From: Marinobacter sp050379415
Lineage (GTDB): Bacteria; Pseudomonadota; Gammaproteobacteria; Pseudomonadales; Oleiphilaceae
DNA: 64,000 bases
Direction of reading: 5' to 3'
Assembly (NCBI RefSeq): GCF_050379415.1
Contig: NZ_JBNRLS010000002.1
Span: 620,001 to 684,000, forward strand
Shown: piece by piece, positions 8,164-17,099 of the stretch
Layout of the letters: the number at the start of each line of letters is the position of its first letter
Position numbering within the stretch: position 1 is the stretch's first letter
The notes under the pieces: generated by a model
The model's input: the letters and a program-made list of their open reading frames with translations, nothing else
Told to the model about the DNA's origin: nothing
Database searches by the model: none
Program-made: the position numbers and the translations under genes

Positions 8164-8264
8164 CCGCACCATTTTTAAGGTCTTGTTGCATCTTTTTGAA
8201 TTCCCGATATTTTTACTTCAAATTTTTCGGGTATTGCGTATAAATCCAACCATGGAGCACGGCA

Positions 8265-9653
8265 TTGACTCCCTCCTTCCAGGACTCCCAGCCCCTTTCC
8301 GGTGATACTGGCAGCCTTCGCCCGACACGGGCCCTGAGCGTCAGCGAACTCAATCACCAGGCCAGGCACCTGCTGGAATCCAGTTTCATGCAGGTCTGGG
8401 TGGAAGGCGAGATGTCCAGCTTCTCCCGTCCCTCCTCCGGCCACTGGTACTTCTCCCTGAAAGACCGCAAATGCCAGGTCCGGTGCGCCATGTTCCGGGG
8501 CTTCAATCAGCGGGTCCGGGCCATCCCGAAGGAAGGAGACCAGCTCCGCATCCGCGGCAAGGTGACACTGTACGAAAGCCGGGGCGACTTCCAGATCATT
8601 GTCGAGCACATCGAGCCGGCGGGACTGGGCGCCCTGCAGCAGGCATTTGAGGAACTCAAGCGCAAGCTCCAGGCCGAGGGACTGTTCGACCCAGCCCGCA
8701 AGAAGCCGATTCCAGCCCTGCCCCGGCATATCGGGGTGATCACCTCCCCGACCGGCGCCGCCATCCATGACATCCTGACGGTGCTTTCACGCCGATGCCC
8801 GGCCATCCCGGTCACTCTCTACCCGACCGCCGTCCAGGGCAAGGCCGCGACTAACGATATTGTCCGGGCCATCGAGCAGGCCCAGAGCCATGGTGTTGCG
8901 GATGTCCTGATCATCGGGCGTGGCGGTGGCTCCCTCGAGGATCTCTGGTGCTTCAACGAGGAGGCGGTCGCCCGGGCCATTGCCGCCTGCCGGATTCCGA
9001 CCGTGAGTGCCGTCGGCCATGAAGTGGATGTCACTATCGCTGACTTCGTGGCGGATCTCCGGGCACCAACCCCGTCGGCCGCGGCGGAAAAGATCTCCCC
9101 GGACCAGAGCCAGTGGCTGAGGCAACTCGCGGAACAGGAGCTGCGACTTGCCAATGCCGCACGGCGGGCCCTCAAACGGATGTCGGTACAGCTGGAACAC
9201 CTGAGCGCACGGCTGCGGGATCCTCGCCGGGAGCTGCAGGAAAAGGCCCAGCGGATGGATGACCTGGAACTGCGGTTAGGTAAGGCAATAAAGCAGAAAC
9301 TGGAGCGCTGGGATGTGCGCACCGGACACCTCGCCCAGAGGCTGGCCATGCAGTCCCCACAGAAACAGCTGACCATCAGCCGTGAAGCCCTCGTCCGCAT
9401 CGAGGAGCGACTGTTTGCAGCAACCCGGCTGACCATCCGGCAGCAACGGGAGCGCATGGAACATCACGCCCAGACCCTGAATGTGGTCAGCCCGCTCGCC
9501 ACCCTGGGCAGGGGCTACGCCATTGTCCGAGGCCCGGACGGCGACATCATCCGGGATGCAGACAACCTCTCACCCGGTGACCGGATTTCGGCCAGGGTAG
9601 CCAGAGGCGAGATCGAGGCCGAAGTGACCTCTGTCAAATCAGGCCAGGAATAA
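8265..9653 (+). CDS. xseA: Exodeoxyribonuclease VII large subunit
   Basis: Catalytic large subunit of exonuclease VII, which degrades single-stranded DNA from both ends. The 462 residues have an N-terminal OB-fold (SVSELNHQARHLLESSF, VWVEGEMSSFSRPSSGHWYF). The central catalytic domain contains HIGVITSPTGAAIHDIL, GRGGGSLEDLWCFNEE and SAVGHEVDVTIADFVADLRAPTPSAAAE (split here by commas of the reading, GHEVD being the core). A long coiled-coil region and the C-terminal ATLGRGYAIV segment follow. The start is TTG at 8265, preceded by GGAG at seven bases; the nearby ATG at 8252 is out of frame. Confidence 0.95.
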   Translation: MTPSFQDSQPLSGDTGSLRPTRALSVSELNHQARHLLESSFMQVWVEGEMSSFSRPSSGHWYFSLKDRKCQVRCAMFRGFNQRVRAIPKEGDQLRIRGKVTLYESRGDFQIIVEHIEPAGLGALQQAFEELKRKLQAEGLFDPARKKPIPALPRHIGVITSPTGAAIHDILTVLSRRCPAIPVTLYPTAVQGKAATNDIVRAIEQAQSHGVADVLIIGRGGGSLEDLWCFNEEAVARAIAACRIPTVSAVGHEVDVTIADFVADLRAPTPSAAAEKISPDQSQWLRQLAEQELRLANAARRALKRMSVQLEHLSARLRDPRRELQEKAQRMDDLELRLGKAIKQKLERWDVRTGHLAQRLAMQSPQKQLTISREALVRIEERLFAATRLTIRQQRERMEHHAQTLNVVSPLATLGRGYAIVRGPDGDIIRDADNLSPGDRISARVARGEIEAEVTSVKSGQE

Positions 9654-9770
9654 CTCCCGGAAACCGCCTTACTACGCCTATGGTCTACTAGTCCACAAAC
9701 TCAAAGTGCCTAAAGTTGAGTCAATACGTACAAACAACACAAAAACAACAGGCACCAAGAGGTGGAATCT

Positions 9771-11645
9771 ATGGACTACAATTCCGAATTCCGGCGCTCG
9801 ATCGACCAGCGTGACGAATTCTGGCAAGAGCATGCCAACCAGATTGACTGGATCGAAGCGCCGAAGACCATCTGGCAGCCAAAGGACAATGGCCACGGCG
9901 AATGGTTCCCTGATGGCGTCCTCAACACCTGCGACGTAGCACTGGACGCGAACATCCGTGCTGGCCGGGGTGACCAGAAGGCTCTGATCTACGACTCCCC
10001 GGTTACCAACACTCAGCAATCCTGGACATACAACGAACTCACCGCCGAGGTTGCCCGGTTTGCAGGCGCCCTGAAAGCGAAAGGCGTCACCAAGGGTGAC
10101 CGGGTCATCATCTACATGCCGATGATCCCCCAGGCCGTCGTGGCCATGCTGGGCTGTGCCCGCATCGGCGCCATTCACTCTGTGGTCTTCGGCGGCTTTG
10201 CCGCCCACGAGCTGGCGGTGCGCATTGAAGACGCAGAACCCAAGGCCCTGATCACCGCCTCCTGCGGCATCGAGGTCAACCGGGTTATCGAATACAAGCC
10301 GCTGGTTGACAAGGCCATCGAGCAGTCCAGCCACAAGCCGGACCTGTGCGTGGTGTATCAGCGTCCGCAGGCCCGGGCTGACATGCAGGATGGCCGCGAC
10401 GTTGACTGGGAAGCCGTTATGGCGGGCGCCGAACCGGCCGACCCGGTACCCGTCAAATCAACGGATCCCCTTTACATCCTGTATACCTCCGGCACCACCG
10501 GTAAACCCAAGGGCGTGGTCCGGGACAACGGCGGCCATGCCGTCGCCCTCAAATACAGCATGAAGCTGGTGTACGACGCCAACCCCGGGGATGTCTACTG
10601 GGCCGCCTCCGATGTGGGCTGGGTCGTGGGTCATAGCTACATCGTCTACGGGCCTCTGTTTGCCGGCTGCACCACCATCCTGTACGAGGGAAAGCCGGTA
10701 AAAACCCCGGATGCCGGCGCTTTCTGGCGGGTAGTGCAGGACCATGGGGTGGACCTGCTGTTCACCGCGCCGACGGCATTCCGTGCAGTGCGCAAGGAAG
10801 ACCCCGAGGCGGACGAGCTGAACAAGTACGACGTCAGCTCCCTGAAGCGGCTCTTCCTGGCGGGCGAGCGACTGGACCCACCAACCTACGAGTGGCTGAA
10901 AGAGCACACGGGCCTTCCCATCCTTGATCACTGGTGGCAGACCGAAACCGGCTGGGCCATCTGCTGTAACCCGGTGGGTATCGAAATGATGGAAACCAAA
11001 CCCGGCTCTGCCACCGTGCCCTCTCCTGGCTACAACGTTCAGGTTGTGGACATGAATGGCAGCCAGGTTCCCTCCGGGGAGCAGGGCCAGGTCGCGGTCA
11101 AGCTGCCGCTGCCGCCGGGCTGCATGATGACGGTCTGGGGTGATGATGAACGTTTCCGCAAGACCTACCTGGATCCGATCAAGGGCTACTACAGCTCCGG
11201 TGACGGCGGCTTCATCGATGATGACGGCTACGTGTTCATCATGGGCCGGACCGACGACGTCATCAACGTGGCGGGCCACCGGCTTTCCACCGGCGAAATG
11301 GAAGAAGTAGTGGCATCCCATCCGGCCGTGGCCGAGTGCTGCGTGGTGGGTGCCCATGATGAGCTGAAGGGCCAGGTACCAATTGGCCTGGTACTGATCA
11401 AGGACGGAGCCACCATCGATCACGATGAGCTGGAAGAAGAACTGGTTGAAATGGTGCGCGACAAGATCGGTGCCATTGCCTGCTTCCGCCGGGCAATGGT
11501 GGTCGAGCGGCTGCCCAAGACCCGGTCCGGCAAGATTCTACGCCGGGTGATCCGCCAGATCGCCGATGGTGAGGAGTACACGGTACCCAGCACCATTGAT
11601 GATCCGGCCATCCTGGAAGAGATCAGCCAACAGTTCCGCTCCTGA
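9771..11645 (+). CDS. prpE: PrpE-type propionate/short-chain acyl-CoA ligase
   Basis: AMP-forming acyl-CoA synthetase, 624 residues. The P-loop ILYTSGTTGKPKGVV is present. So are the PrpE-like stretches DVGWVVGHSYIVYGP, HWWQTETGW and GRTDDVINVAGHR. The C-terminal lysine lies in PKTRSGKILRR, the usual acetylation site. The overall sequence is closer to PrpE/ACSS3 than to acetyl-CoA synthetase Acs. I place the start at ATG 9771, because AGAGGTGG just upstream is a good ribosome site; a GTG three codons earlier (9762) lies inside it. There are no methylcitrate-cycle genes nearby, so the natural substrate (propionate, acetate or other) is inferred. Confidence 0.85.
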   Translation: MDYNSEFRRSIDQRDEFWQEHANQIDWIEAPKTIWQPKDNGHGEWFPDGVLNTCDVALDANIRAGRGDQKALIYDSPVTNTQQSWTYNELTAEVARFAGALKAKGVTKGDRVIIYMPMIPQAVVAMLGCARIGAIHSVVFGGFAAHELAVRIEDAEPKALITASCGIEVNRVIEYKPLVDKAIEQSSHKPDLCVVYQRPQARADMQDGRDVDWEAVMAGAEPADPVPVKSTDPLYILYTSGTTGKPKGVVRDNGGHAVALKYSMKLVYDANPGDVYWAASDVGWVVGHSYIVYGPLFAGCTTILYEGKPVKTPDAGAFWRVVQDHGVDLLFTAPTAFRAVRKEDPEADELNKYDVSSLKRLFLAGERLDPPTYEWLKEHTGLPILDHWWQTETGWAICCNPVGIEMMETKPGSATVPSPGYNVQVVDMNGSQVPSGEQGQVAVKLPLPPGCMMTVWGDDERFRKTYLDPIKGYYSSGDGGFIDDDGYVFIMGRTDDVINVAGHRLSTGEMEEVVASHPAVAECCVVGAHDELKGQVPIGLVLIKDGATIDHDELEEELVEMVRDKIGAIACFRRAMVVERLPKTRSGKILRRVIRQIADGEEYTVPSTIDDPAILEEISQQFRS

Positions 11646-11663
11646 GCATCGTGCTCGCAACCA

Positions 11664-11697
11664 TCGTGGCCGGCCAGCTGAAATCGGCCGGCCGCGA
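11664..11697 (+). terminator. GC-rich hairpin after prpE
   Basis: Twelve-base stem (11664-11675 with 11686-11697, core GGCCGGCC on both sides, one G-U pair) and a ten-base loop, 18 bases after the prpE stop. No T-run follows, so it may protect the 3' end more than terminate. Confidence 0.4.
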
Positions 11698-11766
11698 TAC
11701 CTCTCCGCCTGTCACTTTCCTGTCAAATCCTTGTTTTTAATACGAATAAAAGCTTCAAAAAAAGCG

Positions 11767-11794
11767 TTGACGCTCCCGAAACTCGGTCTATACT
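11767..11794 (+). promoter_or_regulatory. Promoter of the cold-shock gene
   Basis: TTGACG (11767-11772, 5 of 6), a 16-base spacer and TATACT (11789-11794, 5 of 6). Transcription should start near 11801, giving a leader of about 160 bases before the ATG at 11960. This is close to the leader length of E. coli cspA. Confidence 0.7.
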
Positions 11795-11799
11795 GAAAT

Positions 11800-11959
11800 T
11801 GCTGTGAAAAAACAGCGGTATTTAGTGAATGCGTTACAACGTCGTGCCTCCGTGCTTTTCGTTGCCCCTTCTCTCAGTACTCTCTGGATTTCTCAGCACA
11901 GTTCCATAAGGAATTCGAAGGTCCCGTGAGGGCAAATTTTAGAAAGACAGGAAAGATCA
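11800..11959 (+). promoter_or_regulatory. Long 5' leader of the cold-shock gene
   Basis: About 160 untranslated bases. A small hairpin (GCTGT, loop GAAAAA, ACAGC; 11801-11816) would sit at the very 5' end. No ORF is evident. AGGAAAG lies just before the ATG. Long leaders of csp mRNAs act as temperature-dependent structures in E. coli; that role here is inferred from length and position. Confidence 0.5.
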
Positions 11960-12169
11960 ATGTCCGATACAAAAACCGGCCACGTGAAGTGGTTCAACGA
12001 GTCCAAGGGCTTTGGCTTTATCGCTCAGGACGGTGGCAGTGACGTATTTGTTCACTACAGTGCAATCAACGCTTCCGGTTTCCGCACCCTGACCGAAGGT
12101 CAGCAGGTGCAGTTCACCGTAACTCAGGGCCCGAAAGGCCCGCAGGCGGAAAACGTAACGCCGGTGTAA
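11960..12169 (+). CDS. CspA-family cold-shock protein
   Basis: Small single-stranded RNA/DNA-binding beta-barrel, 69 residues, acting as an RNA chaperone at low temperature. RNP1 (KGFGFIAQ) and RNP2 (DVFVHYSAI) are intact, and the start VKWFNESKGFGF is typical of CspA. It has its own promoter, a long leader and a downstream terminator, so it is a single-gene unit. Sequence alone does not tell which paralogue (cspA, C or E) it corresponds to. Confidence 0.93.
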   Translation: MSDTKTGHVKWFNESKGFGFIAQDGGSDVFVHYSAINASGFRTLTEGQQVQFTVTQGPKGPQAENVTPV

Positions 12170-12216
12170 CCGGGTTAAGTGGACCGTTCCTTGCCCCTCA
12201 CGGGCATTGGAAACGT

Positions 12217-12247
12217 AATAAGCCGGCATCATGCCGGCTTATTTTTT
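12217..12247 (+). terminator. Intrinsic terminator of the csp gene
   Basis: Thirteen-base perfect stem (AATAAGCCGGCAT / ATGCCGGCTTATT, 12217-12229 and 12231-12243) ending in TTATTTTTT. The reverse strand also gives a short T-rich tail, so it may serve leuA, which ends at 12265 on the minus strand. Confidence 0.85.
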
Positions 12248-12264
12248 ACCTTCGATTTCTTTCC

Positions 12265-13959
12265 TCAGGCGTCAGCCATCTCGGCGGTCTTTTCCGTGGA
12301 GGGCATATCGGTACCGACAGCCTGGGCGACGGCAGAGAACAGCGCCTGCAGAGTGGCTGACGTCGTGTCCTCGGCGAGAGCCGCGGCGCTGCAGTGCTGA
12401 CCATTCACCGTCAGGCGGATACATGCCAGGGCATTGGCATTGGTCCCCTCGCCCAGCGCGAACTCATCATAAGCCTCGACCCCAATGGAAATACCGAAGC
12501 GGTTTTCGAGGGCCTCGGAGACCGCCTCTACTGCGCCCAGACCACGACCTTCCAGTCGAACAGGGGAGGCATGAGAGCCCACGACCACGTCGGCACGCAC
12601 CCCTTCGTCATCCCGATGCAGGTCATAGGAGCGCAGTTCCCAATCGGTATGCACCTTCAGGTACCGGTCCTCGAACAGGCGATGGATGGTGTGTGAGTCG
12701 ATTTCTCCACCCTCGGTCTCCGCCTCGCGCTGGACCACTTTGCTGAATTCGATCTGCAGCCACCGGGGCAGACTGATGTCGTAGTCCCGCTCGAGCACGT
12801 AGGCAACGCCGCCCTTGCCGGACTGGCTGTTGATGCGAACCACTTCTTCGTAGCGCCGTCCCACATCAAACGGATCAATGGGCAGATAGGCAACGCTCCA
12901 GACATCGCCCTCCCTGCGACGAGCCAGGCACTTGCGAATCGCATCCTGGTGACTGCCCGAGAAGGCGGTGAATACCAGTTCGCCGGCATAGGGATGGCGC
13001 GGGTGCGTGGAAATTTCCGTGCAGGCTTCGACCACTTCGGTGATTTCTGCCATACCGGACAGGTCCAGCGTGGGGTCGACGCCCTGGGAATACAGGTTCA
13101 TGGCCATGGTGACCAGATCCATATTGCCGGTACGCTCTCCGTTACCCATCAGAGTACCCTCGACGCGATCGGCACCCGCCATCACTGCCAGTTCGGCAGC
13201 GGCCACGGCACAACCGCGGTCGTTGTGGGTGTGAACACTGATGCTGATGTGCTCCCGGCGATTGATGTTGTCACAGATCCACTCGATCTGGTCGGCAAAG
13301 ACATTCGGAGTCGCCATTTCCACGGTCGCCGGCAGGTTGATGATCACCGGCTGGCCCTGATCCGGGCGCCACACCTCGGTGACCGCATCGATGACCTCCG
13401 CGGCAAAGTCCAACTCGGTTCCGGTAAAGCTCTCCGGGGAATACTGGAAGGTCCAGTCCGTATCCGGATAGCGGGTTGCAATGTCCTTCACCAGCTTCGC
13501 GCCATTGACGGCGATGTCCCGGATACCGTCCCGATCCAGTCCGAACACCTGCTCGCGCTGGACCGTGGAGGTGGAATTATAGACATGCACGATGGCGCGC
13601 CTGGTACCCTCCAGAGCCTGGTAGGTGCGCTCGATCAGCTCCGGGCGCGCCTGGGTCAGAACCTGGATCTTGACGTCGTCAGGAATCCGGTTTTCCTCAA
13701 TCAGTTTGCGGCAGAAATCAAAGTCCGGCTGACTGGCCGCCGGAAAACCGATCTCGATTTCCTTGAAGCCGAGCTTGACCAGCAAATCGAACAATCGCTG
13801 CTTCTGGGCAACAGACATGGGCTTGACCAGCGCCTGGTTGCCGTCCCGCAGGTCTACAGCACACCAGGTGGGAGCCTTTTCGATCACCTTGTCCGGCCAG
13901 CGACGGTCGGTCTTGGCGATCGGCTTGAATGCCATATATTTGCGATGATCAAAAGCCAT
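12265..13959 (-). CDS. leuA: 2-isopropylmalate synthase (long form)
   Basis: Condenses acetyl-CoA with 2-oxoisovalerate, the first step of leucine synthesis. At 564 residues it belongs to the longer LeuA group. The metal/substrate motif is APTWCAVDLRDGNQALVKPM. HTHNDRGCAVAAAELAV and GNGERTGNMDL are also present, as is a C-terminal LeuA allosteric domain (from about 440) that binds leucine. AAGGAA lies upstream of the ATG. It is divergent from an Lrp/AsnC gene 145 bases away. I see no leader peptide with leucine codons, so attenuation is not supported. Confidence 0.95.
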   Translation of the reverse strand: MAFDHRKYMAFKPIAKTDRRWPDKVIEKAPTWCAVDLRDGNQALVKPMSVAQKQRLFDLLVKLGFKEIEIGFPAASQPDFDFCRKLIEENRIPDDVKIQVLTQARPELIERTYQALEGTRRAIVHVYNSTSTVQREQVFGLDRDGIRDIAVNGAKLVKDIATRYPDTDWTFQYSPESFTGTELDFAAEVIDAVTEVWRPDQGQPVIINLPATVEMATPNVFADQIEWICDNINRREHISISVHTHNDRGCAVAAAELAVMAGADRVEGTLMGNGERTGNMDLVTMAMNLYSQGVDPTLDLSGMAEITEVVEACTEISTHPRHPYAGELVFTAFSGSHQDAIRKCLARRREGDVWSVAYLPIDPFDVGRRYEEVVRINSQSGKGGVAYVLERDYDISLPRWLQIEFSKVVQREAETEGGEIDSHTIHRLFEDRYLKVHTDWELRSYDLHRDDEGVRADVVVGSHASPVRLEGRGLGAVEAVSEALENRFGISIGVEAYDEFALGEGTNANALACIRLTVNGQHCSAAALAEDTTSATLQALFSAVAQAVGTDMPSTEKTAEMADA

Positions 13960-14104
13960 GGAAGGGTTCCTTTCGATTGCCGGTGGAGTACCTGATTTAG
14001 TTACTATGCTAACTCAGCCCGGAGGAAATTTGATTGCTATTTCAGGCTTCGAATGGCTAAATTGAAGCATAAACAACCCCTAAGGAAATTCAGGGCGCAA
14101 TATT

Positions 14105-14602
14105 ATGCTCAAGCAATCCAAAGAACTCGTAAAAATTGATAAAACCGACCGGCGGATCCTGGAAGAACTCCAGAAAGACGGCTCACTGACCAACCAGGAA
14201 CTGGCGGAAAAGGTAGGACTTTCCCCCTCCCCCTGCCTGAGACGGGTAAAGGCGCTTGAGGACGCAGGTGTCATCCTTGGCCGGGCCACGATTCTGGACC
14301 ACAAAAAGCTGGGGCTTTCCTTGACGGCCATCATCCTGATCGGCATGGATCGGCACACCCCGGAACGCTTTGCAGCCTTTGAAGAAAAGGTCGCCGGTTA
14401 CCCGGAAGTCCAGGAGTGCTATCTGATCACCGGGCAGGACGCCGACTACATGCTCAAGGTGGTGGTCCCGGATATGGACCATTACCACCACTTCCTGCTG
14501 AACCACATAACCCGGATCCAGGGGGTCAGTGGCGTCCACTCCAGCTTCGTTCTCAGGCGGGTTATAGACAGCACCGCCCTGCCCCTGGGTTACCTGTCCT
14601 GA
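14105..14602 (+). CDS. Lrp/AsnC-family transcriptional regulator
   Basis: 165 residues: an N-terminal helix-turn-helix (KIDKTDRRILEELQKDGSLT, then ELAEKVGLSPSPCLRRVKALE) and a C-terminal RAM ligand-binding domain (PEVQECYLITGQDADYMLKV). The HTH sequence is near the Lrp/BkdR/AsnC-like group. Its position, divergent from leuA, suggests it may control leuA or sense a branched-chain amino acid; that is inference. It ends two bases from the convergent TetR gene. Confidence 0.9.
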   Translation: MLKQSKELVKIDKTDRRILEELQKDGSLTNQELAEKVGLSPSPCLRRVKALEDAGVILGRATILDHKKLGLSLTAIILIGMDRHTPERFAAFEEKVAGYPEVQECYLITGQDADYMLKVVVPDMDHYHHFLLNHITRIQGVSGVHSSFVLRRVIDSTALPLGYLS

Positions 14603-14603
14603 G

Positions 14604-15221
14604 TCAGCGAATCAGTTCCCGGACGTAAGCACCGGCCATGCATTTGAGCTCCTCCACCAGCTGACGGCCCTGATCTTCGGGCAGGGTAACCGCCAGGCGA
14701 AGAATGTTGCCGGCCGAACGGGGCAACAGAAGGCTCGCCGTCCATCGACGGGTGTCGGGAATATGGGGGCACTCCTCTTTCAGCCGGGCATCCAGATCCT
14801 GGGCGTTGCTATAAAGTTCCCTCAGGTCCAGCTCCCGCAACTCGGGCATCGCCTCGACACCACTCCAGATGGCGGAATAGGCTGGCTCGGTCCGGTAGAA
14901 CTCGTAGAACTGGTCGATAAGAATGTCCACCGCCTCGATCAGGCCCAGCTCCGGCAGATGCTTGCGCAGGGCCTTCTCCATCTTTTCCACATGCTGTTCG
15001 GCAATGGCGTGAACAATCGCTGCCTTGTTGGGAAAGTACCGGTAGAGCGAGGCCAGGGACATACCCGATTGCCGGGCAATGGCGGACATGCTGGTGGCAT
15101 CGACACCGACTTCGTCAAATATCGCCGCGGCATGCGACAGGATGGTGTTTACCCGCTCACGACTCCGGGCCTGGACAGGCTGGCGGCGAGGGGCAACATC
15201 AACAGTTTCATCAGTCATCAT
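14604..15221 (-). CDS. TetR-family regulator, target unknown
   Basis: About 205 residues from MMTDETVDVAPRRQPVQARS. The TetR HTH is at about 25-70 (ILSHAAAIFDEVGVDATSMS, then AIARQSGMSLASLYRYFPNK). The C-terminal ligand domain is unassigned. The reading frame is open further upstream, to 15317. The ATG pair at 15216-15221 has AAGGT just before it and avoids a poorly conserved 32-residue extension, so I use 15221. It is divergent from proS. No adjacent efflux pump or enzyme points to a ligand. Confidence 0.85.
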   Translation of the reverse strand: MMTDETVDVAPRRQPVQARSRERVNTILSHAAAIFDEVGVDATSMSAIARQSGMSLASLYRYFPNKAAIVHAIAEQHVEKMEKALRKHLPELGLIEAVDILIDQFYEFYRTEPAYSAIWSGVEAMPELRELDLRELYSNAQDLDARLKEECPHIPDTRRWTASLLLPRSAGNILRLAVTLPEDQGRQLVEELKCMAGAYVRELIR

Positions 15222-15344
15222 CTGTACCTTGTCAGGCTGGCTCCGTACAATAACCACCACTTTACGACATAATAAGACGCCGGCGGCGAGGATCCGCCTG
15301 TCCATTAGTCTAACCATTCTGATTCAAGCCATACGGAAGAGACA

Positions 15345-17078
15345 ATGCGAGCAAGCCGTTACCTGATAGCGACCCAGAAAGAGACCCCCGCTGACGCCGA
15401 GATTATCAGCCACCAGCTGATGTTACGTGCCGGTATGATCCGCAAGCTCGCAGCGGGCCTGTATACCTGGCTGCCGATGGGGCTCCGCACCCTGCGCAAG
15501 GTCGAGCGGATTGTTCGTGAAGAGATGGACAAGAGCGGTGCCCAGGAAGTTCTGATGCCAGCGGTACAGCCGGCTGAACTCTGGCAGGAATCCGGCCGCT
15601 GGACCCAGTACGGTGGCGAACTGCTACGCATGAACGACCGCCATGGCCGGGACTTCTGCTTTGGCCCGACCCACGAGGAAGTCATTACCGACCTGATCCG
15701 CAATGAGCTCAAGAGCTATAAGGAACTGCCGGCCAATTTCTACCAGATCCAGACCAAGTTCCGGGATGAACGCCGTCCCCGGTTTGGCGTCATGCGTGCC
15801 CGCGAGTTCATCATGAAGGACGCCTACTCCTTCCATCTGGATGCGGAATCCCTGAACGAAACCTATCAGGTCATGCACCGCACCTACTGCAACATCTTCG
15901 ACCGTCTGGGGCTGGACTATCGCCCGGTACAGGCCGACTCGGGCGCCATCGGTGGCAGCGCTTCCCACGAATTCCACGTGCTGGCTTCCTCCGGTGAGGA
16001 TGACATCGTGTTCAGCACCGACAGTGACTACGCCGCCAACATTGAGAAGGCAGAAGCCGTTGCACCTTCCGGCGAGCGTCCCGCGCCGGCCGAGGAGATG
16101 AAAGAAGTCCACACCCCCGGCCAGCGCACCATCGATGCCATTGCCGAATTCCTCGGTATCGACACCACCCGGACCGTGAAGACCCTGTTGGTGAAGGCCG
16201 AAGGGGACGAGAATGGCGAGGCCGGACTGGTTGCGCTGATCCTGCGCGGCGACCATACCCTGAACGAGATCAAGGCTGAAAACCTTGAAGGGATCGCCGA
16301 GCCACTGACCATGGCGACCGACGAGGAAATCAAGAGCGCGACAGGCTGCGAGCCCGGCTCCATCGGCCCCGTAAACCTGCCGGTGCCCACTATTGTCGAC
16401 CGCAGTGCCGCTCACCTGGCGGACTTCGTCTGCGGCGCCAACCGGGACGATTATCACCTGACCGGCGTTAACTGGGAGCGGGACGTCCATCCGGGACGGG
16501 TTGAAGATCTTCGCAATGTGGTCGAGGGCGATCCGAGCCCGGACGGCAAGGGCGCCCTGGAGATCCGCCGCGGAATCGAGGTGGGCCACATCTTCAAGCT
16601 GGGCAACAAGTACAGCAAGGCGATGAACGCTACTGTGCTGGATGAGCACGGCAAGAGCGTGGTCATGGAAATGGGTTGCTATGGCGTTGGTGTGTCCCGG
16701 ATCGTGGCTGCGTCCATCGAGCAGAACCATGACGACAAGGGCATCATCTGGCCTGATGCCATTGCGCCTTTTGAGGTGGCCATCGTCACCCTGAACGCTC
16801 ACAAGTCTCCGACCGTAGCCGAGGCCGGAGAAAAGCTTTACGAGCAGTTGCGCCAGGCAGGCTTCGATGTCCTGCTGGATGACCGCAATGAACGCCCCGG
16901 AGTGAAATTCGCGGACATGGAACTGATCGGCATTCCCCACCGTTTCGTGGTCTCCGATCGGGGTCTGTCTGCAGGCACCCTGGAGTACAAGGGCCGCAGG
17001 GATGAAGAAAAGCAGGATATCCCGGTAGCCGAAGCCCTGCCCTTCCTGATTAACGCTTCGCCGCGCAAGGGGCTCTGA
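15345..17078 (+). CDS. proS: Prolyl-tRNA synthetase (bacterial type)
   Basis: Charges tRNA-Pro. The 577 residues have the class II core, with MRASRYLIATQKETPADAEI at the start. Motif 2 is around KFRDERRPRFGVMRAREFIMKD, written here only in part. The YbaK-like editing insertion lies between about residues 225 and 390 (it removes mischarged Ala). The HGTP anticodon domain is at the C-terminus (ERPGVKFADMELIGIPHRFV). The length matches the E. coli type. It is convergent with the murB operon, 21 bases away. Confidence 0.97.
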   Translation: MRASRYLIATQKETPADAEIISHQLMLRAGMIRKLAAGLYTWLPMGLRTLRKVERIVREEMDKSGAQEVLMPAVQPAELWQESGRWTQYGGELLRMNDRHGRDFCFGPTHEEVITDLIRNELKSYKELPANFYQIQTKFRDERRPRFGVMRAREFIMKDAYSFHLDAESLNETYQVMHRTYCNIFDRLGLDYRPVQADSGAIGGSASHEFHVLASSGEDDIVFSTDSDYAANIEKAEAVAPSGERPAPAEEMKEVHTPGQRTIDAIAEFLGIDTTRTVKTLLVKAEGDENGEAGLVALILRGDHTLNEIKAENLEGIAEPLTMATDEEIKSATGCEPGSIGPVNLPVPTIVDRSAAHLADFVCGANRDDYHLTGVNWERDVHPGRVEDLRNVVEGDPSPDGKGALEIRRGIEVGHIFKLGNKYSKAMNATVLDEHGKSVVMEMGCYGVGVSRIVAASIEQNHDDKGIIWPDAIAPFEVAIVTLNAHKSPTVAEAGEKLYEQLRQAGFDVLLDDRNERPGVKFADMELIGIPHRFVVSDRGLSAGTLEYKGRRDEEKQDIPVAEALPFLINASPRKGL

Positions 17079-17099
17079 GCGCGGCCGTCCCGAGCGGAC

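Noticed and set aside
15624..16940. 438-residue open frame on the minus strand
   Set aside because: Antisense shadow of proS, which is certain.
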